Shown: positions 1 through 6,010, counted from the stretch's first letter. The stretch is 6,309 bases of DNA from Planctomycetota bacterium (GCA_030598065.1 JAUVQR010000092.1:1-6309), one strand, 5' to 3'. The notes: a model not told the origin generated them from the letters alone. Program-made: numbers and translations.

Positions 1-1
1 C

Positions 2-823
2 TCCGTCGTACTCACCTTCGCCAAGCATCCAAGAAACGTCTTGAGCGGCAGCACCCCCAGTTTCATCACCTCAATGGGGCACAGACTGCTCCTGTTCCAG
101 CGCCTGGGCGTGGACTTGACCATAGTTATCGAGTTCGACGAGGTCTCCGGGATGAGCGCGGAAGATTTTGTTGAAAGGATTGTCTCAGGCACCCTGGGCG
201 CGAGAGGTTGGGTGATGGGCTTTGACTTCGCCTTCGGCAAGGACCGCAGGGGAGACTTTGCCTTCGCCTCGGGTCTTTCAAAAAAGTACGGGTTTGAGGT
301 GTGCCGGTGTCCCGCCGTCAAATACAGCGATGAAGTAATCAGCAGCACCCGCATCAGAGAGGCCATACTCGATGGGGACCTCAGTATGGCGGAGGATATG
401 CTTGGCAGACACGTAGCGCTTATGGGTACCGTAGTAAAGGGCAGCGACAGGGGCGCAAAGCTGGGCTTTCCGACCGCAAACCTTGACCTACACCACGAGA
501 TAAAGCCGCCCAGCGGCGTGTACGCCAGCACGGTATGTCTGGACGGAAGGGATTTTTTGTCCATTACCAATATAGGCAGCAGACCCACGTTCGAGCCGAA
601 AGACGCAGAAGAGGTTGTGGAGGTACATATACTGGATTTCAACCGGTCACTGTACGGCAGGGATTTGGAGGTCGAATTTCTCTTTAAAATAAGGGAAGAG
701 ATGAGGTTTGAGGACGCCGGCGCGCTACGCGTGCAGATGGAAAAAGACAGGGGCGAGTTGCTGAAGCGGGTGGGCGAAAAGACCTTGACAAGGCAAAACC
801 TGACACCTATAATGCGTCCGTAA
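2..823 (+). CDS. ribF: Bifunctional riboflavin kinase / FAD synthetase, 5'-truncated by the window edge
   Basis: RibF phosphorylates riboflavin to FMN (C-terminal kinase domain) and adenylylates FMN to FAD (N-terminal nucleotidyltransferase domain) in the cytoplasm. The frame is open from base 2, and the first visible residues (TFAKHPRNVL) match the family's TFDPHPxxVL segment, so the gene starts upstream and about 50 residues are missing. The TTG at 41 is therefore internal, not a start. Counting visible residues from base 2, the adenylyltransferase part shows GFDFAFGK (73-80) and ISSTRIRE (113-120). The kinase part shows LGFPTANL (154-161), NIGSRPTF (190-197) and EVHILDFN (207-214), whose Glu is the probable catalytic base. 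The C-terminal end is complete. Oddity: the usual TFDPHP reads TFAKHP. The last 13 codons overlap a perfect consensus promoter aimed at the tRNA downstream. Family assignment is very secure. Confidence 0.95.
   Translation, partial: SVVLTFAKHPRNVLSGSTPSFITSMGHRLLLFQRLGVDLTIVIEFDEVSGMSAEDFVERIVSGTLGARGWVMGFDFAFGKDRRGDFAFASGLSKKYGFEVCRCPAVKYSDEVISSTRIREAILDGDLSMAEDMLGRHVALMGTVVKGSDRGAKLGFPTANLDLHHEIKPPSGVYASTVCLDGRDFLSITNIGSRPTFEPKDAEEVVEVHILDFNRSLYGRDLEVEFLFKIREEMRFEDAGALRVQMEKDRGELLKRVGEKTLTRQNLTPIMRP
785..813 (+). promoter_or_regulatory. Perfect consensus sigma70 promoter for tRNA-Phe, inside the ribF 3' end
   Basis: TTGACA (785-790) and TATAAT (808-813) are separated by exactly 17 bp; both hexamers match the sigma70 consensus 6/6. 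Transcription should begin near 820-822, about 15 nt before the mature tRNA. The stretch after the -10 (GCGTCC) is GC-rich, as in the discriminators of stringently controlled stable-RNA promoters. The hexamers are seen directly; activity and stringent control are inferred. Confidence 0.85.
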
Positions 824-836
824 GCTTTTACATATC

Positions 837-909
837 GGGCAGATAGCTCAGTTGGTAGAGCACGGGACTGAAAATCCCGGTGTCGGCGGTTCGACCCCGC
901 CTCTGCCCA
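837..909 (+). tRNA. tRNA-Phe (anticodon GAA)
   Basis: A complete 73-nt cloverleaf can be folded by hand. The acceptor stem GGGCAGA (837-843) pairs with TCTGCCC (902-908), with discriminator A909. The D stem is GCTC (846-849) with GAGC (858-861). The anticodon stem is CGGGA (863-867) with TCCCG (875-879), around loop CTGAAAA with anticodon GAA at 870-872. The T stem is GGCGG (885-889) with CCGCC (897-901), around loop TTCGACC. The 3' CCA is not encoded (the sequence continues TA), so it must be added by CCA-adding enzyme. It reads UUC and UUU. It has its own strong promoter upstream. Confidence 0.98.
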
Positions 910-914
910 TAGGT

Positions 915-940
915 ATCCGCCTGACGGGATGAGTTTCTCT
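915..940 (+). terminator. Weak terminator-like hairpin after tRNA-Phe
   Basis: ATCC (915-918) can pair with GGAT (927-930) across an 8-nt loop. After GAG comes a T-rich tract (TTTCTCTTTT, 931-940 region). The stem is only about 4 bp and the T-run is interrupted, so this is at best a leaky terminator. It is the only terminator-like element between the tRNA and the transketolase operon. Confidence 0.25.
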
Positions 941-941
941 T

Positions 942-970
942 TTCACGCCCTTGGCACGGATATTTATTAT
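942..970 (+). promoter_or_regulatory. Candidate sigma70 promoter of the transketolase-larB operon
   Basis: TTCACG (942-947, 4/6 match to TTGACA) and TATTAT (965-970, 5/6 match to TATAAT) are spaced by 17 bp. The predicted start near 977 gives a leader of about 50 nt before the TTG start at 1026. Its position inside the open frame extending upstream from 1026 is one reason for placing the start at 1026. The match is moderate and no activity is shown by sequence alone. Confidence 0.45.
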
Positions 971-1010
971 ACGAGCGGTTTTGCCAGATTCTTACCTTCT
1001 ACGAATACCA

Positions 1011-1014
1011 GGAG
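1011..1014 (+). promoter_or_regulatory. Shine-Dalgarno site that sets the transketolase N-subunit start
   Basis: GGAG, within CAGGAGAGAG, lies 11 bp before the TTG at 1026. The spacing is on the long side, but it is the only purine-rich site near any start codon in this frame. The more upstream TTG at 951 has none. Confidence 0.6.
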
Positions 1015-1025
1015 AGAGTCTTCCG

Positions 1026-1844
1026 TTGAAGAGGCCCAGTATTGAAGTACTTGAGGAAAAGGCCAAGCTGGCCAGGAGGCACATAGTCAGCATGCTGTCC
1101 AAGGCCGGTTCCGGCCACCCCGGGGGCTCCCTATCAGCAATAGACCTCATAGTGGCCCTGTACTACGGCAAGCTCAGACACGACCCGAAAAATCCCGCCT
1201 GGGCCGACCGTGACAGGTTTGTCCTGTCGAAGGGGCACAGCTGCCCTGCGCTATACGCCGTGCTGGCAGAAACTGGCTATTTCCCGGAAAGCGAATTGGA
1301 CAGCTTGAGACAGTTCGGCAGCCGGCTGCAGGGGCACCCCGACTGTCACCGGACCCCGGGAATAGAAATATCCAGCGGCTCACTGGGCCAGGGACTCTCT
1401 GTGGGTCTGGGTATGGCCCTTGCGGCCAAGATAGACAAGAAGGACTACCGCGTGTACGTCATGCTCGGTGACGGAGAGATAGAAGAGGGCCAGATATGGG
1501 AGGCTGCGATGGCGGCAAGCCACTTCGGCCTGGACAACCTCTGCGCAATACTTGACAACAACGGTCTTCAGATAGACGGCCCCATCAACGCCGTTATGTC
1601 ACCCCTGCCAATACCGGAGAAGTGGTTGGCGTTCGGCTGGAACGTTATACAGATAAACGGACACGACATGAAGAAATGCCTGCAGGCCCTCGACGATGCG
1701 GAGACCATGAAGGGCAAACCCTCCATCATCGTTGCAAAGACCATCAAAGGCAAAGGCGTGTCATTTATGGAAGGAGACGTGAGCTGGCACGGAAAGACCC
1801 CAAACCAGGAGGAAGCGGAAAAGGCCCTGGCGGAACTAGCGTGA
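1026..1844 (+). CDS. Transketolase, N-terminal (thiamine diphosphate-binding) subunit
   Basis: This is the ThDP pyrophosphate-binding half of a split transketolase. With the next gene it transfers two-carbon ketol units among pentose, hexose, triose and tetrose phosphates (non-oxidative pentose phosphate pathway). With TTG 1026 as start the protein has 272 residues, typical of the split N-subunit. Visible motifs are GSGHPGGSLS (28-37, with His31), SKGHS (68-72), SLGQGLS (119-125), the ThDP/Mg motif opening with GDGE (148-151) and ending with NN (178-179), and TIKGKG (239-244). The open frame extends to a TTG at 951, but those 25 extra codons overlap the probable promoter, have no ribosome binding site and do not resemble the family. 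The stop at 1842 is 10 bp before the C-subunit start. An acetoin-dehydrogenase or DXS identity is unlikely given the motifs and the paired C-subunit. Confidence 0.93.
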   Translation: MKRPSIEVLEEKAKLARRHIVSMLSKAGSGHPGGSLSAIDLIVALYYGKLRHDPKNPAWADRDRFVLSKGHSCPALYAVLAETGYFPESELDSLRQFGSRLQGHPDCHRTPGIEISSGSLGQGLSVGLGMALAAKIDKKDYRVYVMLGDGEIEEGQIWEAAMAASHFGLDNLCAILDNNGLQIDGPINAVMSPLPIPEKWLAFGWNVIQINGHDMKKCLQALDDAETMKGKPSIIVAKTIKGKGVSFMEGDVSWHGKTPNQEEAEKALAELA

Positions 1845-1854
1845 GGATGAACAT

Positions 1855-2814
1855 ATGCCTGTAAAAGCAGACCCTTCAAGACTGGTTGCGACGCGCGCGG
1901 CCTACGGAGAGACCCTGTTGGAACTCGGCAAGGACCACGAAGATATAGTGGTGCTGGACGCGGACCTTGCAAAGTCTACTACCACCGCCAAGTTCGGCAA
2001 AAAATACCAGGACAGGTTTTTCGACATGGGCATTGCGGAGGCCAATATGATGGGTACCGCCGCGGGGCTTGCCACCTGCGGAAAGGTGCCGTTTGTCAGC
2101 ACATTCAGCATATTTGCCACCGGCCGCGCATGGGAACAGGTACGCAACACTATCTGCCACAGTGGCCTGAACGTAAAAATAGTCGCCACTCATGGCGGAG
2201 TGGCCGTGGGCGCCGACGGATGCTCACACCAGTGCATAGAGGACTTTGCGCTGATGCGCTCCATCTCTACGATGACGGTGATGGTGCCATGCGACGCGGT
2301 CGAGACCAGGAAGGCGGTAATCGCCGCGTACCAGCACAAAGGCCCCGTCTATATAAGGCTGGGCAGAGCGGCCGTACCCGTTATCACCGACGAGCAGGAC
2401 GAATTCACACTCGGCAAGGCTGTCATCTCGAGAGAGGGCAAGGATGTCGCCATTATCGCCTGTGGGATAATGGTCGCCGAGGCGCTACTGGCCGCTGAAG
2501 AGCTCTCATCCAAGGGGGTAGAGGCCACCGTCGTAGACCTCCACACCATCAAACCCGTAGACACCGAGACCATCGCCAGGGTGGCGCGGGAGACCGGCGC
2601 CGTTGTAACCGCAGAGCAACACGTCCTTGACGGAGGAATGGGCAGCGCTGTAGCTATGGCACTGGCACGGAATTGCCCCGTCCCCATGGAGATGATCGGT
2701 ATAGACAATCGGTTCGGCCAATCCGGCGACCCCGCTGTTCTTTTCAAGGAGTATAAGCTGTCCGCCGGCGACATAGCAGCCGCCGCGCTTAACGCATACA
2801 ACAGGAAACAGTAA
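1855..2814 (+). CDS. Transketolase, C-terminal (pyrimidine-binding) subunit
   Basis: This is the second half of the split transketolase and should form an alpha2beta2-type enzyme with the preceding product. The 319 residues carry the Pyr domain and then a transketolase C-terminal domain (about 190-310). DMGIAEANMMG (57-67) contains Glu62, expected to activate the ThDP aminopyrimidine ring. STFSIF (82-87) and the HGG...DGCSHQ segment (113-126, with His113 and His125) line the active site in this family. The full 319-residue length matches stand-alone C-subunits. The ATG has a good ribosome binding site (GAGGA, 1843-1847) overlapping the stop of the N-subunit gene, so the two subunits are probably translated together in equal amounts. 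Two-subunit transketolases are usual in archaea and occur in several bacterial phyla. Confidence 0.94.
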   Translation: MPVKADPSRLVATRAAYGETLLELGKDHEDIVVLDADLAKSTTTAKFGKKYQDRFFDMGIAEANMMGTAAGLATCGKVPFVSTFSIFATGRAWEQVRNTICHSGLNVKIVATHGGVAVGADGCSHQCIEDFALMRSISTMTVMVPCDAVETRKAVIAAYQHKGPVYIRLGRAAVPVITDEQDEFTLGKAVISREGKDVAIIACGIMVAEALLAAEELSSKGVEATVVDLHTIKPVDTETIARVARETGAVVTAEQHVLDGGMGSAVAMALARNCPVPMEMIGIDNRFGQSGDPAVLFKEYKLSAGDIAAAALNAYNRKQ

Positions 2815-2821
2815 TATCCAA

Positions 2822-4123
2822 ATGCTGCGCATATCAAAACACCTGCTTTTAATCCTTTCCCTGGCCATAATCCTGACCCACGGACGCCTCCTGCCCGCAG
2901 AGGAGCAGGCAAAGGAGCAGGACGACTATTATAAGAACTACGAGGAGCTGGTAAGGGTGGTAAGGCTTATAAAGGACAAGTACGTGGACGACGTGGAGTT
3001 CGCCCGGCTCCTTACCGGCGCGTACCGCGGCATGTTGCAAGAGCTTGACCCTTATAGTCAGTACATAGGCCCCGACGAGATGGAGGACCTGCGGATAGAG
3101 ACGGAGGGAGAATTCGGCGGACTGGGCATTGAGGTCATAGTGCAGGACGGGATACTTACCGTAATCACGCCCATACTGGACTCGCCCGCATTCAGGGCTG
3201 GGGTAATGGCGGGCGACAAGATTATAAGAATAGAGGACGAATCCGCGGAAAGGATTACACTCAGGGAGGCTATAGAAAAGCTGAGGGGGGAACCGGGAAC
3301 CAAGGTGACCATCACCGTCCTACACCCCGGTGAAGTAGAACCTGCAGACGTTACCATCGAGCGGGACATCGTCCAGCTGATAAGCGTCAGGGGTATCAAG
3401 ATACTAGACGATGAGAAGAAAATAGGCTACGTCTCACTCACCAGTTTTCAAGAAGACACGGCCGAAGAGCTTGACACGGCTATTGAAAGCCTTTTACAAG
3501 AGGGAATGACCGCGCTTATCTTGGACCTGCGGTTCAACCCCGGTGGCCTGCTGGACTCTGCCGTTGAGGTCTCAGACAGGTTCCTTATAGAGGAAGTCAT
3601 AGTCACCACAAAGGGCAAAGACATCGCCCAAAACCATGTTTACCATGCGAAAAAGCCGGGTACATTCCCGGACTTTCCGCTTGTAGTGCTTGTCAACAAG
3701 GGCAGTGCCAGCGCTGCAGAGATTGTAGCGGGAGCCATACGGGACAACAAACGCGGAATACTGGTGGGCACAAAGACGTTTGGAAAGGGCTCGGTCCAAA
3801 GCCTGGTGCCTGTTGAGGAAGGCCTTAGCGCCATAAAACTGACTACCGCTAAGTACTATACACCCTCCGGAAAACTAATACATAATGTAGGCATAGAACC
3901 GGACGTCGTCGTAGAACTCGACAACGAAGAGACAAGAGACCTGCACCTATATCTCTCCAGACTGAATAACGTAAGCGACGCCCCGGCTTCCGAATCAGAA
4001 AGTGACGAGACGTCTCTTGAAGAAGAGGGCTCTGCAGACATGCAGTTACAGCAGGCCCTGGACATTCTCAGGGATGACAAACAGCTTTTCACCAAGCTAC
4101 TGGACAATCCTCCAACCTTATAA
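2822..4123 (+). CDS. Carboxy-terminal processing peptidase, S41 family (CtpA type), exported
   Basis: A serine protease of the envelope that recognises and cleaves C-terminal tails of exported proteins. Domains of the 433-residue protein in order: signal peptide or membrane anchor (about 1-26, hydrophobic core LLLILSLAIILT), N-terminal helical part, PDZ domain (about 95-180, opening with FGGLGIEV), then the S41 catalytic domain (about 190-365). The catalytic set is Ser297 in GSASAAE (294-300) and Lys322 in FGKGS, 25 residues later. Asp308 sits at the position matching the third residue known from E. coli Tsp. NPGG (239-242) is also conserved. An acidic, Ser-rich linker (about 386-405) leads to a short helical tail (MQLQQALDIL) typical of the family. 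The start 7 bp after the transketolase stop has only a weak AGGAAA site 13 bp upstream. The cellular substrate is unknown. The intact catalytic residues argue for an active protease. Confidence 0.94.
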   Translation: MLRISKHLLLILSLAIILTHGRLLPAEEQAKEQDDYYKNYEELVRVVRLIKDKYVDDVEFARLLTGAYRGMLQELDPYSQYIGPDEMEDLRIETEGEFGGLGIEVIVQDGILTVITPILDSPAFRAGVMAGDKIIRIEDESAERITLREAIEKLRGEPGTKVTITVLHPGEVEPADVTIERDIVQLISVRGIKILDDEKKIGYVSLTSFQEDTAEELDTAIESLLQEGMTALILDLRFNPGGLLDSAVEVSDRFLIEEVIVTTKGKDIAQNHVYHAKKPGTFPDFPLVVLVNKGSASAAEIVAGAIRDNKRGILVGTKTFGKGSVQSLVPVEEGLSAIKLTTAKYYTPSGKLIHNVGIEPDVVVELDNEETRDLHLYLSRLNNVSDAPASESESDETSLEEEGSADMQLQQALDILRDDKQLFTKLLDNPPTL

Positions 4124-5137
4124 GTGATGCTGATACTCGGCATAGAGACTTCTTGCGACGAGACCTCTGCAGCAGTTGTAGAAGACGGCCACAAGGCCCT
4201 TTCAAACGTAGTCAGCACCCAGGAACGGCTGCACCAGAGATTCGGTGGTGTCGTACCTGAGGTGGCCTGCCGCGCGCACATAGAAGCCATCTTGCCGGTG
4301 ATAGACAAGTCGCTAAGAGACGCGCGTGTCCGCCTCAGGGATGTAGACGCCGTGGCCGTTGCAACCACTCCCGGACTGATTGGCGCGTTACTCGTCGGCA
4401 TGACCACCGCAAAGACCCTCTCATGGCCGCTAAAGGTGCCGTTGATAGCCGTAAACCATCTACATGCACACATACTCGCCAGCCGGCTGGAATATGGGAA
4501 AAACCTTCACTTCCCCGCTATAAGCTTCGTCATATCCGGAGGGCACACAAGCCTGTTTCTCAGCCGCAGCGAAACAGACCATCAGACGCTGGGGGCCACC
4601 CTCGACGACGCCGCGGGAGAGGCGTTTGACAAGGTTGCCAAATTGCTGGGGCTAGGCTACCCGGGAGGACCGGAGATTGACCGGGTCTCATGGGAGGGGA
4701 ATCCGGCTGCCGTTTCGTTCCCACGTTCATACCTGGCGCCCGGCTCCCTCGACTTCAGCTTTAGCGGCCTCAAGACGGCCGTCCTGTACCACTACAGGGG
4801 GCTCCTGGAGCGTAAGGGCAAGGTAGACGAATCTGAAATAGCGGACATAGCCGCCAGCTTCCAGGAGGCCGTGGTAGACGTCCTGGTGAATAAAACCCTC
4901 CTGGCGCTCAAGAGGCACAATCTGAACAGGGTTATACTTGGGGGTGGCGTGAGCTGTAATTCCAGATTGCGCGAGAGATTCCGCAAGGCGTTAGCTGACA
5001 CCCGCGTTAAGCTTTACTGTCCTTCACCTCTTTTATGCACCGACAATGCCGCCATGGTTGCCTGCCTTGGTTACTACAAATCCCTCAAGAAGGATATTTC
5101 TACGTTGGAGGTGGAAGCGGCCGCGCAAGCCGGTTAA
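4124..5137 (+). CDS. tsaD: tRNA N6-threonylcarbamoyladenosine transferase catalytic subunit TsaD
   Basis: TsaD transfers threonylcarbamoyl from TC-AMP to A37 of ANN-reading tRNAs (t6A), with TsaB, TsaE and the TsaC product. It belongs to the ASKHA (Kae1/Gcp) family. In the 337-residue protein, GIETSCDETSAAVV (6-19) is the N-terminal signature and NHLHAHI (111-117) carries the metal ligands His112 and His116. SGGHTSL (138-144), GEAFDK (165-170), the GYPGGPEID segment (178-186) and CTDNAAM (305-311, with metal-ligand Asp307) follow. Length is standard (about 335-345). The GTG at 4124 directly abuts the stop of the protease gene, and an ATG follows at 4127. Either could start translation, and the ATG product would be one residue shorter. 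No Shine-Dalgarno is visible; the preceding bases even contain CCTCC. Translation by coupling to the upstream gene is likely. The product is cytoplasmic and normally essential. Confidence 0.96.
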   Translation: MMLILGIETSCDETSAAVVEDGHKALSNVVSTQERLHQRFGGVVPEVACRAHIEAILPVIDKSLRDARVRLRDVDAVAVATTPGLIGALLVGMTTAKTLSWPLKVPLIAVNHLHAHILASRLEYGKNLHFPAISFVISGGHTSLFLSRSETDHQTLGATLDDAAGEAFDKVAKLLGLGYPGGPEIDRVSWEGNPAAVSFPRSYLAPGSLDFSFSGLKTAVLYHYRGLLERKGKVDESEIADIAASFQEAVVDVLVNKTLLALKRHNLNRVILGGGVSCNSRLRERFRKALADTRVKLYCPSPLLCTDNAAMVACLGYYKSLKKDISTLEVEAAAQAG

Positions 5138-5150
5138 TACCGCTACGGTA
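5138..5150 (+). repeat. Perfect 5-bp hairpin in the tsaD-larB junction
   Basis: TACCG (5138-5142) and CGGTA (5146-5150) are a perfect inverted repeat around the loop CTA. It fills most of the 18 bp between the tsaD stop and the larB ATG, where a ribosome binding site would sit. There is no T-run, so it is not a terminator. It may tune larB translation, or be chance. Confidence 0.5.
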
Positions 5151-5155
5151 ACGAC

Positions 5156-5917
5156 ATGAACAAAGACCTGATTAAGAAAATCCTCACAAAGGTACAGAAG
5201 GGGAAATGCTCTCTGGAAGAAGCCGTTGAGCATTTCAAGGACCTCCCCTACAGGGACGTGGGTTTCGCAAAGGTAGACAGCCACAGGGCGCTGCGCCGGG
5301 GCTTCCCGGAGGTTATATTCTGCCAGGGAAAAACCCCGGAACAGGTGGTAAGAATAGCCCGGGAATTGGCAAAAGACCAAAGTGACATCCTGGCCACCAG
5401 GGCGACCCCGGAGGTCTATAAGGCAATGGTCCGGAAATTCCCAAAGGCGCAGTATAACGAGACCGCCAGGGCCATAACCATAAAGAAGACGCGGCGTAAG
5501 ACGCAGAGCGGGCTTATTCTCATCATTACGGCGGGCACACTCGATATACCGGTGGCCGAAGAGGCCATGGTCACCGCGGAGCTGATGGGAAACAATGTAA
5601 AGACGCTTTATGACGCGGGCGTCGCCGGCATCCACCGGCTCCTGAGCCACCGGAAGGAACTATCGCAGGCCAGCGTTATCGTAGTGGTGGCAGGGATGGA
5701 AGGGGCGTTGCCCGGCGTGGTAAGTGGCCTGGTGGCCTGTCCCGTGGTCGGCGTACCGACCAGCGTGGGCTACGGCGCCAGTTTCGGTGGTATATCGGCG
5801 CTCTTAACTATGCTGAACACCTGTTCCGAGGGGGTAACGGTCGTAAACATAGATAACGGCTTTGGCGCCGGCTACGCCGCGGCTCTCATAAATAACACTC
5901 GCGCCGGGAAACAGTGA
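5156..5917 (+). CDS. larB: LarB: pyridinium-3,5-biscarboxylic acid mononucleotide synthase
   Basis: LarB carboxylates and hydrolyses nicotinic acid adenine dinucleotide to pyridinium-3,5-biscarboxylate mononucleotide. This is the first step to the nickel-pincer nucleotide (NPN) used by lactate racemase and other LarA-like enzymes. The 253-residue length is normal. The N-terminal part has DSHRALRRGFPEVIF (41-55). The C-terminal half is the AIR-carboxylase (PurE)-like domain: TAGTLDIPVAEEA (125-137), GMEGALPGVVSGL (180-192), PVVGVPTSVGYG (196-207) and NIDNGFGAGY (231-240). Cys223 in LNTCSEG probably corresponds to the cysteine reported to form a substrate adduct in Lactobacillus LarB. PurE itself is excluded by length and by the N-terminal domain. 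The gene ends with tandem stops TGA TAA. larC, larE and larA are not in the window. No good Shine-Dalgarno precedes the ATG, so coupling to tsaD is likely. Confidence 0.95.
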   Translation: MNKDLIKKILTKVQKGKCSLEEAVEHFKDLPYRDVGFAKVDSHRALRRGFPEVIFCQGKTPEQVVRIARELAKDQSDILATRATPEVYKAMVRKFPKAQYNETARAITIKKTRRKTQSGLILIITAGTLDIPVAEEAMVTAELMGNNVKTLYDAGVAGIHRLLSHRKELSQASVIVVVAGMEGALPGVVSGLVACPVVGVPTSVGYGASFGGISALLTMLNTCSEGVTVVNIDNGFGAGYAAALINNTRAGKQ

Positions 5918-5927
5918 TAACGATGCG

Positions 5928-5953
5928 CTTGCAAGTACAATACACGCTGTATT
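5928..5953. repeat. Two adjacent palindromes downstream of larB
   Basis: CTTGCAAG (5928-5935) is a perfect 8-bp palindrome. Three bases further on, AATACA (5939-5944) and TGTATT (5948-5953) form a perfect 6-bp inverted repeat around CGC. Neither is followed by a T-run on either strand, so an intrinsic terminator is not supported. They lie just upstream of the promoter for the next gene and could be protein-binding sites. Confidence 0.5.
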
Positions 5954-5971
5954 CCCCAACCCAAAAACCTG

Positions 5972-5999
5972 TTGACTTTTCTACACCTTAAAGTTTAAA
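5972..5999 (+). promoter_or_regulatory. Candidate sigma70 promoter for the exported-protein gene
   Basis: TTGACT (5972-5977, 5/6) is followed after 16 bp by TTTAAA (5994-5999, 4/6). Shifting by one base gives TTAAAG with a 17-bp spacer but a poorer match. Transcription would start near 6006-6008, leaving a leader of about 170 nt before the ATG at 6177. The -35 is good; the -10 is weak and overlaid by repeats, as expected of a regulated promoter. Confidence 0.55.
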
Positions 6000-6010
6000 G
6001 TACTTCAAAC
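5988..6010. promoter_or_regulatory. Candidate operator: tandem TTAAAGT repeats and an 18-bp imperfect palindrome over the -10
   Basis: TTAAAGT occurs twice without a gap (5988-5994 and 5995-6001). The second copy is also the left half of the palindrome GTTTAAAGTACTTCAAAC (5993-6010), in which 8 of 9 half-site pairs match. Because this sits on the -10 and the start point, a bound dimeric protein would block transcription. The symmetry is seen directly; the operator role is inferred and no known regulator site is recognised. Confidence 0.4.

Noticed and set aside
41..43. TTG at 41 as a ribF start
   Set aside because: The frame is open from base 2 and the preceding residues match the RibF TFDPHP region, so it is an internal Leu codon.
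951..1025. 25-residue N-terminal extension of the transketolase N-subunit from TTG 951
   Set aside because: No ribosome binding site before 951, it overlaps the likely -10 (965-970), and the residues do not resemble the family. TTG 1026 has a GGAG upstream and gives the usual N-terminus.
2349..2912. Minus-strand 187-codon open frame across the transketolase C-subunit and protease junction
   Set aside because: Shadow of two well-supported + strand genes; Ser/Ala-rich composition without family motifs. The same applies to the other antisense frames at 1174-1383, 1568-1972, 1876-2193, 3058-3399, 3856-4473 and 5033-5650.
5156..5917. Annotation as PurE (AIR carboxylase)
   Set aside because: The PurE-like fold is only the C-terminal half; the 253-residue length and the DSHRALRRGFPEVIF N-terminal motif are those of LarB.
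5939..5953. AATACA-CGC-TGTATT as the intrinsic terminator of the larB operon
   Set aside because: AT-rich stem followed by CCCCAACCC rather than a T-run; no T-run on the other strand either.
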